A stretch of DNA of 64,000 bases from Bradyrhizobium sp. CER78 (GTDB lineage: Bacteria > Pseudomonadota > Alphaproteobacteria > Rhizobiales > Xanthobacteraceae): assembly GCF_029846235.1 (NCBI RefSeq), contig NZ_JARVWP010000012.1, positions 162,588 to 226,587 of the forward strand. Reading direction: 5' to 3'. The notes beneath the pieces were generated by a model that ran no database searches, was not told where the DNA came from, and worked only from the letters and a program-made list of their open reading frames with translations. The position numbers and the translations under genes are program-made. Shown here piece after piece: positions 16,589 through 25,958 of the stretch; within the stretch, counting starts at the first letter, position 1, and each line of letters opens with the position of its first letter.

Positions 16589-17761
16589 ATGTCAAAGTCA
16601 CGCACCATCGGTTGGGTTTTAGTGATCGCTGCGGTTGGCGCGGCTGGTTATTTCGGCTGGCAAAAATACTCCGACAACAAGCTGGCGGCCGAGGCCGCGC
16701 AGAAGCGTGCCGCCCAGCAGCGCCCCGCCGTTCCGGTCAATATCTCGCCGGTCGAGAAGGCCGACTTCCCGGTCTACCTGACCGGTCTCGGCACGGTGCA
16801 GGCGTTCAACACCGTCCAGGTCCGCACACGGGTCGACGGCCAGATCACCAAGGTCGCTTTCAAGGAAGGCCAGTTCGTCAAGGCGGGCGACACGCTGGTT
16901 GAGATCGATCCGCGGCCCTATCAGGCGACGCTCGACCAGGCCAAGGCCAAGAAGGCCCAGGACGAGGCCAACCTCGCCAACGCCAATCTCGATCTGCAGC
17001 GCTACACCAAGCTCGGCGAGTTCGCGACGCGCCAGCAGCTCGACACCCAGCGCTCCACCGTGGCCCAGCTCACGGCGCAGATCACCGCCGACGACGCCGC
17101 GATCTTCAACGCGCAGACCCAGGTCGACTACGCCACCGTGAAGTCGCCGATCGACGGCATCGTCGGCCTGCGACTGGTCGATATCGGCAACATCGTCAAC
17201 GCCTCGGCCCAGACCGGCATCGTGACGATCACCCAGATCGAGCCGATCACCGTGATCTTCACCGCGCCGGAAGACCAGCTGCCCGATATCAAGGCGGCAT
17301 TGGCCGTGGCGCCGCCCAAGACCATTGCCCTGACCACCGACGGCAAACGGGTGCTGTCGACCGGAACCCTGGCGCTGATCAACAATCAGGTCGACACCAC
17401 AAGCGGGACTGTCCGGCTGAAGGCGGTGTTTGATAACAAGGACCATGCGCTGTGGCCGGGCCAGTCGGTCTCGACCCGGCTCCTGGTCCGGACATTGAAG
17501 GATGCCACCGTCGTGCCGGATGACGCGGTGCAGCATGGCACCGAGGGCCTCTACGCGTATTCAGTCAATCAGGAGAACAAGGCCGAGCTTCGCAAGCTCA
17601 AGGTCAGCCAGTCGATCGACGGCAAATCGGTGATCGAAGAAGGCCTGTCGCCGGGACAGCAGGTGATCACCGCGGGCCAATACAAGGTCTCGCCGGGAAC
17701 CCTGGTGACGACGGCGGTGGCGAGCTCGGACCAGTCCCAGTCGAAGGTTACGCAGGAATGA
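16589..17761 (+). CDS. RND efflux pump periplasmic adaptor subunit (MdtA-like)
   Basis: A 390-aa membrane-fusion protein: N-terminal membrane anchor (WVLVIAAVGAAGYFGW), a first lipoyl half (VQVRTRVDGQITKVAFKEGQFVKAGD, read in two parts), an alpha-hairpin (about 105-165), a second lipoyl half, and a beta-barrel. It bridges the inner-membrane pump and an outer-membrane channel. No outer-membrane factor gene follows. The ATG at 16589 gives a proper anchor; earlier in-frame starts would add residues without a membrane signal. Its stop overlaps the next start (ATGA). Confidence 0.9.
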   Translation: MSKSRTIGWVLVIAAVGAAGYFGWQKYSDNKLAAEAAQKRAAQQRPAVPVNISPVEKADFPVYLTGLGTVQAFNTVQVRTRVDGQITKVAFKEGQFVKAGDTLVEIDPRPYQATLDQAKAKKAQDEANLANANLDLQRYTKLGEFATRQQLDTQRSTVAQLTAQITADDAAIFNAQTQVDYATVKSPIDGIVGLRLVDIGNIVNASAQTGIVTITQIEPITVIFTAPEDQLPDIKAALAVAPPKTIALTTDGKRVLSTGTLALINNQVDTTSGTVRLKAVFDNKDHALWPGQSVSTRLLVRTLKDATVVPDDAVQHGTEGLYAYSVNQENKAELRKLKVSQSIDGKSVIEEGLSPGQQVITAGQYKVSPGTLVTTAVASSDQSQSKVTQE

Positions 17762-20700
17762 GCGACGGAATATCCGCACCATTCATTCGCTTCCCCATCG
17801 GCACCTCGCTGCTGATGGCCGGCATCCTGTTTGTCGGCCTCGTCGCCTACCCCCTGCTTCCAGTGGCGCCGCTGCCGCAAGTCGACTTCCCGACCATCCA
17901 GATCACCGCGTCGCTGCCGGGCGGCAGCCCGGAGACCATGGCAAGTTCGGTCGCCCAGCCGCTGGAGCGCCAGTTCGCGCAGATCCCCGGCATCGCGCAG
18001 ATGACCTCGACGAGTTATCTCGGCACGGCATCGGTCACGATCCAGTTCGACCTCAACCGCTCGATCGACGGCGCCGCCAATGACGTGCAGGCCGCCATCA
18101 ATGCCGCCAGCGGCCAGTTGCCGAAGAACCTTCCCTCGCCGCCGACCTATCGTAAGGTCAATCCGGCGGACGCGCCGATCATGCTGCTGTCGGCCACCTC
18201 GGACACGCTGCCGCTGACGACGGTCAGCGATTCCGTCGACGCGCAGCTTGCCCAGCAGATCAGCCAGATCTCCGGCGTTGCGCAGGTCATCATCGGCGGC
18301 CAGCAGAAGCCCTCGGTCCGCGTCCAGATCGACCCGGCCAAGCTGGTCGCGAAAGGCCTGTCGCTGGAGGATGTCCGCGCCGCGATCAACATCGCAACCG
18401 TCGACAGCCCGAAGGGCAATATCGACGGCGCCACCCGCGCCTACACCATCTATGCCAACGACCAGTTGCTCACGGCGGAGCCCTGGAACGACGTCATCAT
18501 CGCGTACCGCAATGGCGGGCCCTTGCGGATCCGCGACATCGGCCAGGCCGTGACCGGGCCGGAGGACGCCAAGCAGGCCGCCTGGGCCAACGGCAAGCGC
18601 GGCGTGTTCCTCGTCGTCTTCAAACAGCCCGGCGCCAACGTCATCGACACCGTCGACAAGATCAAGGCGGCGCTGCCGCGGCTGGTCGCGGCCATTCCGC
18701 CGGCGGTCAAGATCGAGGTCATCTCCGACCGCACCACCACGATCCGCGCCGCGGTGGAGGACGTCCAGTTCACCCTCATGCTGACCATCTTCCTGGTCGT
18801 GATGGTGATCTTCGTCTTCCTGCGCAGCTTCTGGGCCACCGTGATCCCCGCCGTGACGGTGCCGCTGGCGCTGCTCGGCGCCTGCGCGCTGATGTGGATC
18901 TTCGGCTACACGCTCGACAATCTGTCGCTGATGGCGCTCACGATCGCGGTCGGCTTCGTGGTCGACGATGCCATCGTGATGCTGGAGAACATCAGCCGCT
19001 ACATCGAGGAAGGCGAGCGGCCGATGGCGGCCGCCTTCAAGGGTTCCAAGGAAATCGGCTTCACTATCGTCTCGATCAGCATCTCGCTGGTCGCGGTGCT
19101 GATTCCGTTGCTGCTGATGGGCGGCATCATCGGCCGCCTGTTCCGCGAATTCGCTGTGGTGCTGGCGATGACCATCTTCGTCTCGATGTTCGTGTCGCTG
19201 ACGCTGACCCCGATGATGGCTTCGCGCTTCCTGCGCGCCCACAACGAGGAGCGGCACGGCCGTCTCTACAAGCTCAGCGAGCGCGGCTTCGACGCCATGC
19301 TGCGCGGCTATCAGAGCGGGCTCGACCTTGCACTGCGCTGGAAGTTCACCACCCTGATGATCTTCTTCGCGACGCTCGCGCTGTCGATCTACATGTTCGT
19401 CATCATCCCGAAGGGCTTCTTCCCGCAGCAGGACGTCGGCCTGATCACCGCGACCTCGGAAGCCAACCAGGACATCTCGTTCGCCGAGATGAAGGGGAAG
19501 CAGGAGCAGCTCAGCAAGATCGTCATGCAGGATCCCGGCGTGGCGACGGTGGCGATGGCGATCGGCGGCAGCGGCCGGGCCGGCAACAACGGCAACATGT
19601 TCATCACGCTCAAGCCGCTGAACGAGCGCGATGCCAACGCGCAGCAGATCATCGCCCGGCTGCGGCCGAAGCTGGAGAAGGTGCTCGGTGCCCGGCTGTT
19701 CATGCAGGCCGCGCAGGACGTCCGCCTCGGCGGTCGCCCGACCCGAACCCAGTTCGAGTTCACCTTGCAGGATGCCAACCTTGCCGAGCTGAACGAATGG
19801 GCGCCGAAGATCCTCGGCAAGATGCAGACGCTGCCGCAGCTGCGCGACGTCGCCACCGACCAGCAGACCAACGGCACCACCGTCGAGCTGAAGATCAACC
19901 GCGACACCGCCTCGCGCTATGGCATCCAGCCGCAGCTGATCGACGACACGCTCTATGACGCGTTCGGCCAGCGCCAGGTGACGCAGTACTTCACCCAGCT
20001 CAACAGCTACCACGTCATTCTCGAGGTGCTGCCGGAGCTGCAGGGCTCGATCGATACGCTGAACAACATCTACATCAAGTCGCCGCTGACCGGCGAACAG
20101 GTGCCGCTGTCGACCTTTGCGAAGTGGACCACCGTGCCGGTGCGGCCGCTGTCGATCAGCCACCAGGGCCAGTTCCCGGCGATCACCATCTCGTTCAACC
20201 TGGCGCAGGGTGTCGCGCTCGGCCAGGCGACCGAGGCAGTGCAGAAGGCCATGATCGACCTCGGCGCACCGCCGACCCTGAGCTCGAGCTTCCAGGGCAC
20301 CGCGCAGGCATTCCAGCAATCGCTGTCGAGCGTGCCGCTGCTGATCCTGGCGGCGCTCGTGGTCGTCTACCTGATCCTGGGTATTCTCTACGAGAGCTAC
20401 ATCCACCCGATCACCATTCTGTCGACGCTGCCCTCGGCCGGCGTCGGCGCGCTGGCGATCCTGATGGCCGCGGGCTTCGACTTCTCGCTGATCGCGCTGA
20501 TCGGCATCATCCTGCTGATCGGCATCGTGAAGAAGAACGGCATCATGATGGTCGACTTCGCGATCGCCGCCGAGCGCGATCAGCACATGGAGCCGGTGGC
20601 GGCGATCCGTCAGGCCGCCCTGCTCCGCTTCCGCCCGATCATGATGACGACGATGGCCGCCATGCTCGGCGGCGTGCCGCTGATGCTCGGGACCGGCACC

Positions 20701-20904
20701 GGCTCCGAAATCCGCCAACCGCTCGGCTACGCTATGGTCGGCGGCCTGATCGTCAGCCAGGCGCTGACGCTGTTCACGACGCCGGTGGTTTATCTCTATC
20801 TCGACAGGCTCTCCAACGCGTTCGCGAACTGGGGCCGCTCGCCACGTGCCGGCCACGACGCCGACGATGGCGACGACCGATCGGTCAAGCAGGCCGCTGA
20901 GTGA
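17758..20904 (+). CDS. RND multidrug efflux permease (MdtB/MdtC type)
   Basis: A 1048-aa inner-membrane proton antiporter. The proton-relay segment GFVVDDAIVMLENISR is intact in helix 4, with the repeated RND architecture of 12 helices and two large periplasmic loops. VQPLERQ-like and PQVDFPTIQI segments near the N-terminus resemble MdtB/MdtC. Translationally coupled to the adaptor by a 4-bp overlap. Single permease rather than an MdtB/MdtC pair. Likely repressed by the divergent MarR protein; substrates unknown. Confidence 0.93.
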   Translation: MSDGISAPFIRFPIGTSLLMAGILFVGLVAYPLLPVAPLPQVDFPTIQITASLPGGSPETMASSVAQPLERQFAQIPGIAQMTSTSYLGTASVTIQFDLNRSIDGAANDVQAAINAASGQLPKNLPSPPTYRKVNPADAPIMLLSATSDTLPLTTVSDSVDAQLAQQISQISGVAQVIIGGQQKPSVRVQIDPAKLVAKGLSLEDVRAAINIATVDSPKGNIDGATRAYTIYANDQLLTAEPWNDVIIAYRNGGPLRIRDIGQAVTGPEDAKQAAWANGKRGVFLVVFKQPGANVIDTVDKIKAALPRLVAAIPPAVKIEVISDRTTTIRAAVEDVQFTLMLTIFLVVMVIFVFLRSFWATVIPAVTVPLALLGACALMWIFGYTLDNLSLMALTIAVGFVVDDAIVMLENISRYIEEGERPMAAAFKGSKEIGFTIVSISISLVAVLIPLLLMGGIIGRLFREFAVVLAMTIFVSMFVSLTLTPMMASRFLRAHNEERHGRLYKLSERGFDAMLRGYQSGLDLALRWKFTTLMIFFATLALSIYMFVIIPKGFFPQQDVGLITATSEANQDISFAEMKGKQEQLSKIVMQDPGVATVAMAIGGSGRAGNNGNMFITLKPLNERDANAQQIIARLRPKLEKVLGARLFMQAAQDVRLGGRPTRTQFEFTLQDANLAELNEWAPKILGKMQTLPQLRDVATDQQTNGTTVELKINRDTASRYGIQPQLIDDTLYDAFGQRQVTQYFTQLNSYHVILEVLPELQGSIDTLNNIYIKSPLTGEQVPLSTFAKWTTVPVRPLSISHQGQFPAITISFNLAQGVALGQATEAVQKAMIDLGAPPTLSSSFQGTAQAFQQSLSSVPLLILAALVVVYLILGILYESYIHPITILSTLPSAGVGALAILMAAGFDFSLIALIGIILLIGIVKKNGIMMVDFAIAAERDQHMEPVAAIRQAALLRFRPIMMTTMAAMLGGVPLMLGTGTGSEIRQPLGYAMVGGLIVSQALTLFTTPVVYLYLDRLSNAFANWGRSPRAGHDADDGDDRSVKQAAE

Positions 20905-20962
20905 CTTGACATTTGCCGCCATACCGGCACATCCGAAAGATGTTCATTTCGGAGCCGGTATC

Positions 20963-21520
20963 GTGAGGATTGTCGCAAAGTCGTTTTTCGTCCTGCTCAC
21001 CGTGTTCGGCGCAGCCGGCTTCGGCCACGCCCAGACGCCGAAGGGCAAGACTACGCCCGCGCCGGTTCCGGCAGCTGCTCCCGCCGCGCCGCAAGGTGAT
21101 GCATCCGGCAACAATACCGGCTGGGTCGCGCGCTGCACCAGCGCGAGCCGCGACGCGCCGCTCGAATGCGCCATGGAGCAGACCGCTGTTCTCACCAAGA
21201 CCGGCCAGCTCATCGTGCTGGTCAACATCCGCGTTCCCGGCGACACCCGCACGCCGGTTGCGCTGATCCAGCTTCCGCTCGGCCTGAACCTGCCGGTCGG
21301 CGCCAAGCTGCAGGTCGACGAAGGCAAAGCGGTCGACGTGCCGATCCAGACCTGCGAGGCGCGCGGCTGCTACATCAACGCGCCGATCGCGCCCGATGTC
21401 CTGACCCAGCTTAAATCGGGCAAGCAGCTCAAGGTGTCGTTCCAGAATCTCGGCAAGGAAACCATCAGCATCCCGATGCCGCTCGGCGACTTCGCGACGG
21501 TGTACGACAAGATCAAGTAG
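20963..21520 (+). CDS. Invasion-associated locus B (IalB) family protein
   Basis: A 185-aa secreted protein. The GTG start at 20963 (GGAG upstream) gives a good signal peptide ending at GHAQ. A Pro/Ala linker (about 25-45) precedes the IalB domain, with paired cysteines (WVARCTS, LECAMEQ, QTCEARGCYI). The family is named for Bartonella invasion protein B but is widespread in soil alphaproteobacteria, where its role is unclear. It starts 58 bp after the RND gene. Confidence 0.82.
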   Translation: MRIVAKSFFVLLTVFGAAGFGHAQTPKGKTTPAPVPAAAPAAPQGDASGNNTGWVARCTSASRDAPLECAMEQTAVLTKTGQLIVLVNIRVPGDTRTPVALIQLPLGLNLPVGAKLQVDEGKAVDVPIQTCEARGCYINAPIAPDVLTQLKSGKQLKVSFQNLGKETISIPMPLGDFATVYDKIK

Positions 21521-21543
21521 CGCAGCAAAGATCGCCGCCTGCG

Positions 21544-21951
21544 CTATCGCTCGCGCTTGTAGAGGAACGCGTTGTCCGCCTGCGGCATGCCGATCGTCTT
21601 GTAGAAGCTCATCGAGTCCGGCGCCGACAGCAACAGGCACATCGATTCAGGCCCGGCGTGGCGCCGCGTTTCCGCGATCAGGCGCTTGCCGATGCCGTGC
21701 CCCTGATACGCTCGATCGACCGCAAGGTCCGACAAATAGCAGCAATAGGCGAAATCGGTCAGCGCGCGCGAGACGCCGACGAGCCGGTGCGCCTTTCGCG
21801 CCGTCACGATCAGGTTGGCATTGGCGATCATGCGCGCCATCCGCTCGGTATCCGCCAGCGGACGCCGCTCGCCGAGCCCCGACTGGCGCAACACCTCGAT
21901 GAACTCGTCGACGCCGATCGACGCTTCACGGGCATAAACAATCTCGTCCAT
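21544..21951 (-). CDS. GNAT-family N-acetyltransferase
   Basis: A 135-aa protein with the acetyl-CoA binding motif YQGHGIGKRL (Q/R-x-x-G-x-G) after a beta strand LSDLAVDRA, the GNAT core. The start at 21951 matches the family's usual length; AGAGG lies upstream. Substrate unknown. It is the last gene before the left attachment site of the island. Confidence 0.88.
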   Translation of the reverse strand: MDEIVYAREASIGVDEFIEVLRQSGLGERRPLADTERMARMIANANLIVTARKAHRLVGVSRALTDFAYCCYLSDLAVDRAYQGHGIGKRLIAETRRHAGPESMCLLLSAPDSMSFYKTIGMPQADNAFLYKRER

Positions 21952-22134
21952 CAGCTTAAACCTCTGTCGCAACAGGTCGCACCACGCGCGCGAGACCATG
22001 GTGGAATACGCTGCACCAATCCACCCTCGATGCTGTGGCGACGCAATCTGTGTCACGTCCGGCTCGCCATCGCGAGCAGACCGCAACGGGCAATCATCAG
22101 GATTTCAGAGGATGGTCGGGGCCATTGAGACAGA

Positions 22135-22152
22135 TTGGCCGGGGAACCTGGA
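22135..22152. repeat. Left attachment site of the island
   Basis: TTGGCCGGGGAACCTGGA differs at one position from TTGGCTGGGGAACCTGGA at 29766. It duplicates the terminal CCA, acceptor arm and part of the T arm of tRNA-Gln, as expected for integrase-made att copies. Confidence 0.85.
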
Positions 22153-22279
22153 CCCTCTAGGACTCTCAGTCAAGACGGCCGAAAACCTTTCTGCGCCAAT
22201 TAGTTATTATTTTTGAGCAACTTGCGAGTTGGGCGCTATATTCGAGGTGTTACTACAACCCGTTACGAGCAGTCCCAGC

Positions 22280-24040
22280 ATGTCACTTTCCACCAACGTC
22301 GTCCGCCGTCCAGGCAGCGCCATGTATTACGCGCGGATTGGCATTCCTCCTGACCTTCAGCGCTTCTATCCGTCCAAGGGCGGAAAGCAGGCCCACCGCC
22401 GGGAGCTATGGAGGTCGCTTGGGACGCGAGACCCCAAGGCAGCGCGGGACTTGGTCCTGCCGGTGCTCAGTGAGTGGCGACGGGAATTTGCCGCGCTGCG
22501 GGCGCGACGGGCACCCGGCGCGACGGACATTCAAGCTGGCGCCTGGGCGCACTATGAACGCGAGCTGACACTAGACGAGCGGCAGCGGGCCAATATGCCG
22601 ACCACTGACAAGATCGAGGCCGCAAGACACCAGCCTCATCTACCCGGCTTCGATCTCCTCGTCATGCGCAACGCTGCAAGGAACGGTCGCGAGAACCGGG
22701 CCATCCAGCTTAGGACGTTGAGGGAGCATCTGGCATCCGGAGAGACGGCCCTGATCCATTGGGCGGCTGATGACCTGATCGAGCGCGAGAAGCTCCTGGT
22801 CGAGAAAGGCAGTCCGAAATACCGGGAGATTTGCAATCGGCTCCAGCGCGCCCAGGTCGAGGCGCTGGAACGTGCGGCTGAACGCGACGCCGGGGATTGG
22901 GCTGGCGTGCCGAAAGACCCGGACGTGAGACCCCCGGACCCGACGATGGGTAAGCAGTTCGCGGCGCCCGGCGAGACGATCATGGAGCTATACGACCGGT
23001 TCAAGGCCGAGCGCCTGGGCACGGCGCGGCCGGACACATGGAATCAGAACCGCAAGATAGTGAAGCTGTTCGCCGAGTATGTCGGCGAGACGTCCCACGT
23101 CTCGGTGATCACTCGAAAGACCGTTCGCAACTGGAAGCATGAATTGTCCGGCTGGCCTGTCAAGGCCGGCGAGATCGCAGCGTTCAAGGGCATGTCCTTC
23201 CGGAAGATCATCGAGGCCAACGCTTCGATCAAGAAGCCAACGATCAGCGACAAGACCAAAAACAAGTATCTGTCGGCGGTCGGCAGCTTTTCGACCTGGC
23301 TGCTGCAGAACGAATTCATCGAGGCCGACGTCATGGCCGGGATGTATTTGGTGCTCGACAAGCGGAAGAAAGTCCGCCTCCCCTTCACAGCGGATCAACT
23401 CAAGACGATCTTCAACTCTCCCCTCTTCACGACCTGCATGGGTGACGATCGCGAGCACGAACCCGGCAACGTCGCTATCCGTGACTGGCGCTATTGGATT
23501 GGCTGGATCGGTCTCTACACCGGCGCGCGGCTGGGCGAGATCGCGCAGATGGCGACCGCCGATCTATTCCAAATTCATGACGTTTGGGTGTTTCATATTA
23601 CGGAAGATGGCGAGGTCGATGACGATGGATCGCCGGTCAAGTCTGCCAAGACCAGAGGGTCCCAGCGCGTGGTCCCGGTCCATAGCGAACTGATCAAGCT
23701 GGGTCTGCTCGAATATCACACTGCGATGATCGCTCGGGGCGAGAAGCAGCTCTTCCCGGAGATCAAGCCGGACACACGCGGTTTCTTCTCTGGCGTGCCC
23801 TCGACCTTCTTCAATGACTACTTCCGTGCCATCGGTGTGAAGGTCGATCGCAAGGTCAACTTCCACAGCTTCCGGCATGGTATTGCCGACGCCTTCCGTG
23901 CGGCCGGATACATGGACGAGCAGTTCAATGTGCTGCTGGGCCACACCAAGGCGACGACGACAGGTAAGTATGGCATCCTGCCCCAGGGCATCTTGAGCCA
24001 GCGCGTCGAGATGATCGAGGCGGTTAGGTTCGAGTTCTAA
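22280..24040 (+). CDS. Tyrosine recombinase (island integrase) with DUF6538-like N-terminus
   Basis: A 586-aa site-specific recombinase. The N-terminus (VVRRPGSAMYYARIGIPPDL) resembles the DUF6538 domain found on large tRNA-targeting integrases. A SAM-like core-binding region (about 240-350) precedes the catalytic domain. Catalytic residues visible: Arg in TGARLGE (about 418), the H-x-x-R box HSFRHG (about 529-534), His in LLGHTK (about 554) and Tyr in GKYG (about 563). The ATG at 22280 was chosen; a TTG upstream at 22229 is also open. It lies next to the left att repeat, reading into the island, and probably catalyses its integration and excision. Confidence 0.92.
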   Translation: MSLSTNVVRRPGSAMYYARIGIPPDLQRFYPSKGGKQAHRRELWRSLGTRDPKAARDLVLPVLSEWRREFAALRARRAPGATDIQAGAWAHYERELTLDERQRANMPTTDKIEAARHQPHLPGFDLLVMRNAARNGRENRAIQLRTLREHLASGETALIHWAADDLIEREKLLVEKGSPKYREICNRLQRAQVEALERAAERDAGDWAGVPKDPDVRPPDPTMGKQFAAPGETIMELYDRFKAERLGTARPDTWNQNRKIVKLFAEYVGETSHVSVITRKTVRNWKHELSGWPVKAGEIAAFKGMSFRKIIEANASIKKPTISDKTKNKYLSAVGSFSTWLLQNEFIEADVMAGMYLVLDKRKKVRLPFTADQLKTIFNSPLFTTCMGDDREHEPGNVAIRDWRYWIGWIGLYTGARLGEIAQMATADLFQIHDVWVFHITEDGEVDDDGSPVKSAKTRGSQRVVPVHSELIKLGLLEYHTAMIARGEKQLFPEIKPDTRGFFSGVPSTFFNDYFRAIGVKVDRKVNFHSFRHGIADAFRAAGYMDEQFNVLLGHTKATTTGKYGILPQGILSQRVEMIEAVRFEF

Positions 24041-24052
24041 ACGAGGCTTGAA

Positions 24053-24280
24053 ATGGTGCTGGGTCAGCAGCCACGGGTGTGGCCGTATTTCGCAATTTTG
24101 ATCGGCGGGACGATCCTGGTCCTGCTTCTTTTTTGGGTGCGCTGGATTCCAGAGTCGAGTGAGCGCGAACTGACACTGCAGAACAATTTCAAGTATTGCC
24201 TGCAGTCGTTCAATGACTGGGACCGCTGCGAACGCGAACGGCGTCGGCAAGAGGCGGAATGGGACCGATACCGCCATTAG
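24053..24280 (+). CDS. Small single-pass membrane protein
   Basis: A 75-aa protein not assigned to a family. One membrane helix (about 11-32, PYFAILIGGTILVLLLFWV) is followed by a short, highly charged tail (ERERRRQEAEWDRYRH). GAGGC precedes the start. It lies 12 bp after the integrase and 15 bp before the next gene, so the three may be co-transcribed. Confidence 0.65.
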   Translation: MVLGQQPRVWPYFAILIGGTILVLLLFWVRWIPESSERELTLQNNFKYCLQSFNDWDRCERERRRQEAEWDRYRH

Positions 24281-24295
24281 TTACAGGTTCTCTTA

Positions 24296-24886
24296 ATGAT
24301 CAAAATTCCCGACCAGCCCGATCCGCCATCGAACGTCTTCGCGCTGGCGACGCCATACCATTTGCTGCACAAGCTCTATTGGGAGATCGAGCAACTTCGC
24401 TCGTCTCTCGCCTCGAAGCGAAGTTTAGCCGAAACACACGCACCGGCTTATCACGCCTTCAACTGTGCCGTGACTTGCTGGTATTTGACGGATTGGGTTT
24501 GGGAGTCGGCGGAGGACTACCAACGGGAGCTCATGTGCTCCACCTATGAAACCAAACTCAAGACAGTCGAAGACTTCCAGGCCGCTATGCGGACCCGGCA
24601 TCGCTCGCTCTACGTCTGTTGGCAGATCGCCAACGGCTCTAAGCACTTTCGGCTTAGAAAAACTGATCCTCAAATTAAGACCGATCAGGTTTGGGAGTAT
24701 CGCCCAGCTAGGGCTGGGAGAACGCGAGCCGGTCAGAAAGCCGGATCATACGTGTATCGTTTGAGCCTGACCGATGGTGACCAGCGACGTGAGGCGCTGG
24801 AGATTTTTGAGGACGCGGTCAACGTATGGGAGCGCGAGCTTGGTGCTTGGTTCTTTATCGAGGGACGTTACGTAGGTCCTGATTGA
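24296..24886 (+). CDS. Hypothetical island protein, probably all-helical
   Basis: A 196-aa protein I cannot assign. The central part (HAFNCAVTCWYLTDWVWE, then CWQIANGSKHFRL) has the feel of helical bundles seen in some phage and HEPN-like proteins, with a conserved-looking N-G-x-K-H-F, but no RxxxxH nuclease motif is clear. It follows a small membrane protein by 15 bp. Its stop codon lies inside the integrase 3' remnant starting at 24883. Function unknown; an anti-phage or accessory role is only a guess from its setting. Confidence 0.65.
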   Translation: MIKIPDQPDPPSNVFALATPYHLLHKLYWEIEQLRSSLASKRSLAETHAPAYHAFNCAVTCWYLTDWVWESAEDYQRELMCSTYETKLKTVEDFQAAMRTRHRSLYVCWQIANGSKHFRLRKTDPQIKTDQVWEYRPARAGRTRAGQKAGSYVYRLSLTDGDQRREALEIFEDAVNVWERELGAWFFIEGRYVGPD

Positions 24887-24930
24887 GCCAGCGCGTGGCA
24901 GTAATCGAGGCGATGGCGTTCGCGCTATGA
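24883..24930 (+). pseudogene. Integrase 3'-end remnant
   Basis: These 48 bp encode LSQRVAVIEAMAFAL and a stop, matching the last codons of the intact integrase (LSQRVEMIEAVRFEF, 23993-24040). By hand alignment 35 of 48 bases are identical, including the first 14. It is co-directional with the intact gene and 890 bp from the matching segment. It looks like the tail of a second, related integrase. Confidence 0.7.
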
Positions 24931-25677
24931 ATTTGCACCTGCTAGCGAGTCCGATTGCGAGTCCCACAGTCTCTTTTGAACTTCCTGTTCTAGAGCCTTT
25001 AGGAGATCGCCTCCTTCCTTGACGAACCTGCGTCTGGTCTCCCAAATATTGAAGTTGGCTCGATCCTGTAACCAAAGCTCATGCTCGACAAGCGCACCAT
25101 GGGTTAGCTCCGAGAGAGCATCGAACTTTGACTTTAGCTCCTCGCGTATGAATATGCTGTTCTTTCGAAAATACTGGTAGAAATCGACGTATGTGTTCCT
25201 CGCCACCCATGCGTTATGATGATTGATTGCACGGGTGTAGTAGTCGGTCTTCTTAGGTTCGCTTTTAATCTTTTCTTTTTCCCAGTTGTCGAGTGGGGAC
25301 TTGTCCAAGAACTCGGAGAGATGCTCCGGTATCATCCGATCTAGATCGGGATATTGCTGCAGGGCTGAGGCTACGGACTGCACGTGCCCATGCGCCATCA
25401 CGAGCTTGCTCCATACTTCCGGCAGCACGTCAAACTCTCGCTGGTAAAGCTTGGCGGTGCGATCCATTAACGAATTGATCTTGAACCGCAGCTCCTCAAG
25501 CTCCCTTTGCTGCTTGTGCTTATAGTCCTCCAATCGCTCATTGAATCTTGCAGTGAGCCACTTCTCGCTAAAGAGCTTGAAGAGCCAATATGCTGCTCCA
25601 ACCACAGCCAGCACAACCGCAGCGCCACCGCCGAACAGAGCCAGAAGTTTAGTCAAGGTTTCCGTCATGATTCGCAT
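24925..25677 (-). CDS. Membrane-anchored coiled-coil protein, unknown function
   Basis: A 250-aa protein: an N-terminal membrane helix (about 9-36), a charged coiled-coil (about 38-75, with HKQQRELEELRFKINSL), then a helical domain to the C-terminus. No known motif is recognised. The start at 25677 follows AGG; an ATG three codons further in (25668) is equally possible. It faces the other cargo genes, and its end overlaps the integrase remnant by 6 bp. Confidence 0.68.
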   Translation of the reverse strand: MRIMTETLTKLLALFGGGAAVVLAVVGAAYWLFKLFSEKWLTARFNERLEDYKHKQQRELEELRFKINSLMDRTAKLYQREFDVLPEVWSKLVMAHGHVQSVASALQQYPDLDRMIPEHLSEFLDKSPLDNWEKEKIKSEPKKTDYYTRAINHHNAWVARNTYVDFYQYFRKNSIFIREELKSKFDALSELTHGALVEHELWLQDRANFNIWETRRRFVKEGGDLLKALEQEVQKRLWDSQSDSLAGANS

Positions 25678-25704
25678 TCAACCTGTGCGCGACAGGAAGG
25701 ACAA

Positions 25705-25730
25705 CAAAAAAGGCGCGGTTTCCCGCGCCT
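25705..25730 (-). terminator. Rho-independent terminator (minus strand)
   Basis: On the minus strand, AGGCGCGG-GAAA-CCGCGCCT forms a perfect 8-bp stem with a GAAA tetraloop, followed by TTTTTTGTTG. It lies just after the gene pair 26236-25752 and should end its transcript. Confidence 0.88.
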
Positions 25731-25751
25731 CTTTGGTATCGAGTTGACGGA

Positions 25752-25958
25752 TTATCCTCGCTTCTTCGCGGTCCCCAGCTTGATCGCCTTCGCAAGTTCG
25801 CCAAGCATCCATTGCGCGGTTCGCTCTGCCCCTCCGGGAAGCAATGCTGCTGGTGCGGTGACATACTGGTCGTGCTCGAGGTAGACTAAAGTGCCATCGA
25901 AATACCAATCCGATGACACCCCAGACTTCAAGCTAACCACTCCCTCGCGATCAGTCAT
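25752..25958 (-). CDS. Small hypothetical protein, second of an overlapping pair
   Basis: A 68-aa soluble protein with no recognised family. Its ATG overlaps the stop of the preceding gene (ATGA), implying translational coupling, and a strong terminator follows within 25 bp. The pair forms a complete two-gene unit within the island. Confidence 0.6.
   Translation of the reverse strand: MTDREGVVSLKSGVSSDWYFDGTLVYLEHDQYVTAPAALLPGGAERTAQWMLGELAKAIKLGTAKKRG

Noticed and set aside
17569..20922. A very long minus-strand open frame (1117 aa) opposite the RND permease
   Set aside because: It is Arg/Asp/His-rich, has no ribosome site or domain, and mirrors the real permease; GC-rich codon bias creates such antisense frames.
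22229..22279. Longer integrase start at a TTG
   Set aside because: The ATG at 22280 begins at the conserved N-terminal domain; the extra 17 residues have no support.
24296..24886. HEPN RNase assignment for the 196-aa island protein
   Set aside because: The helical feel and NGSKHF segment are suggestive, but no RxxxxH catalytic motif could be placed.
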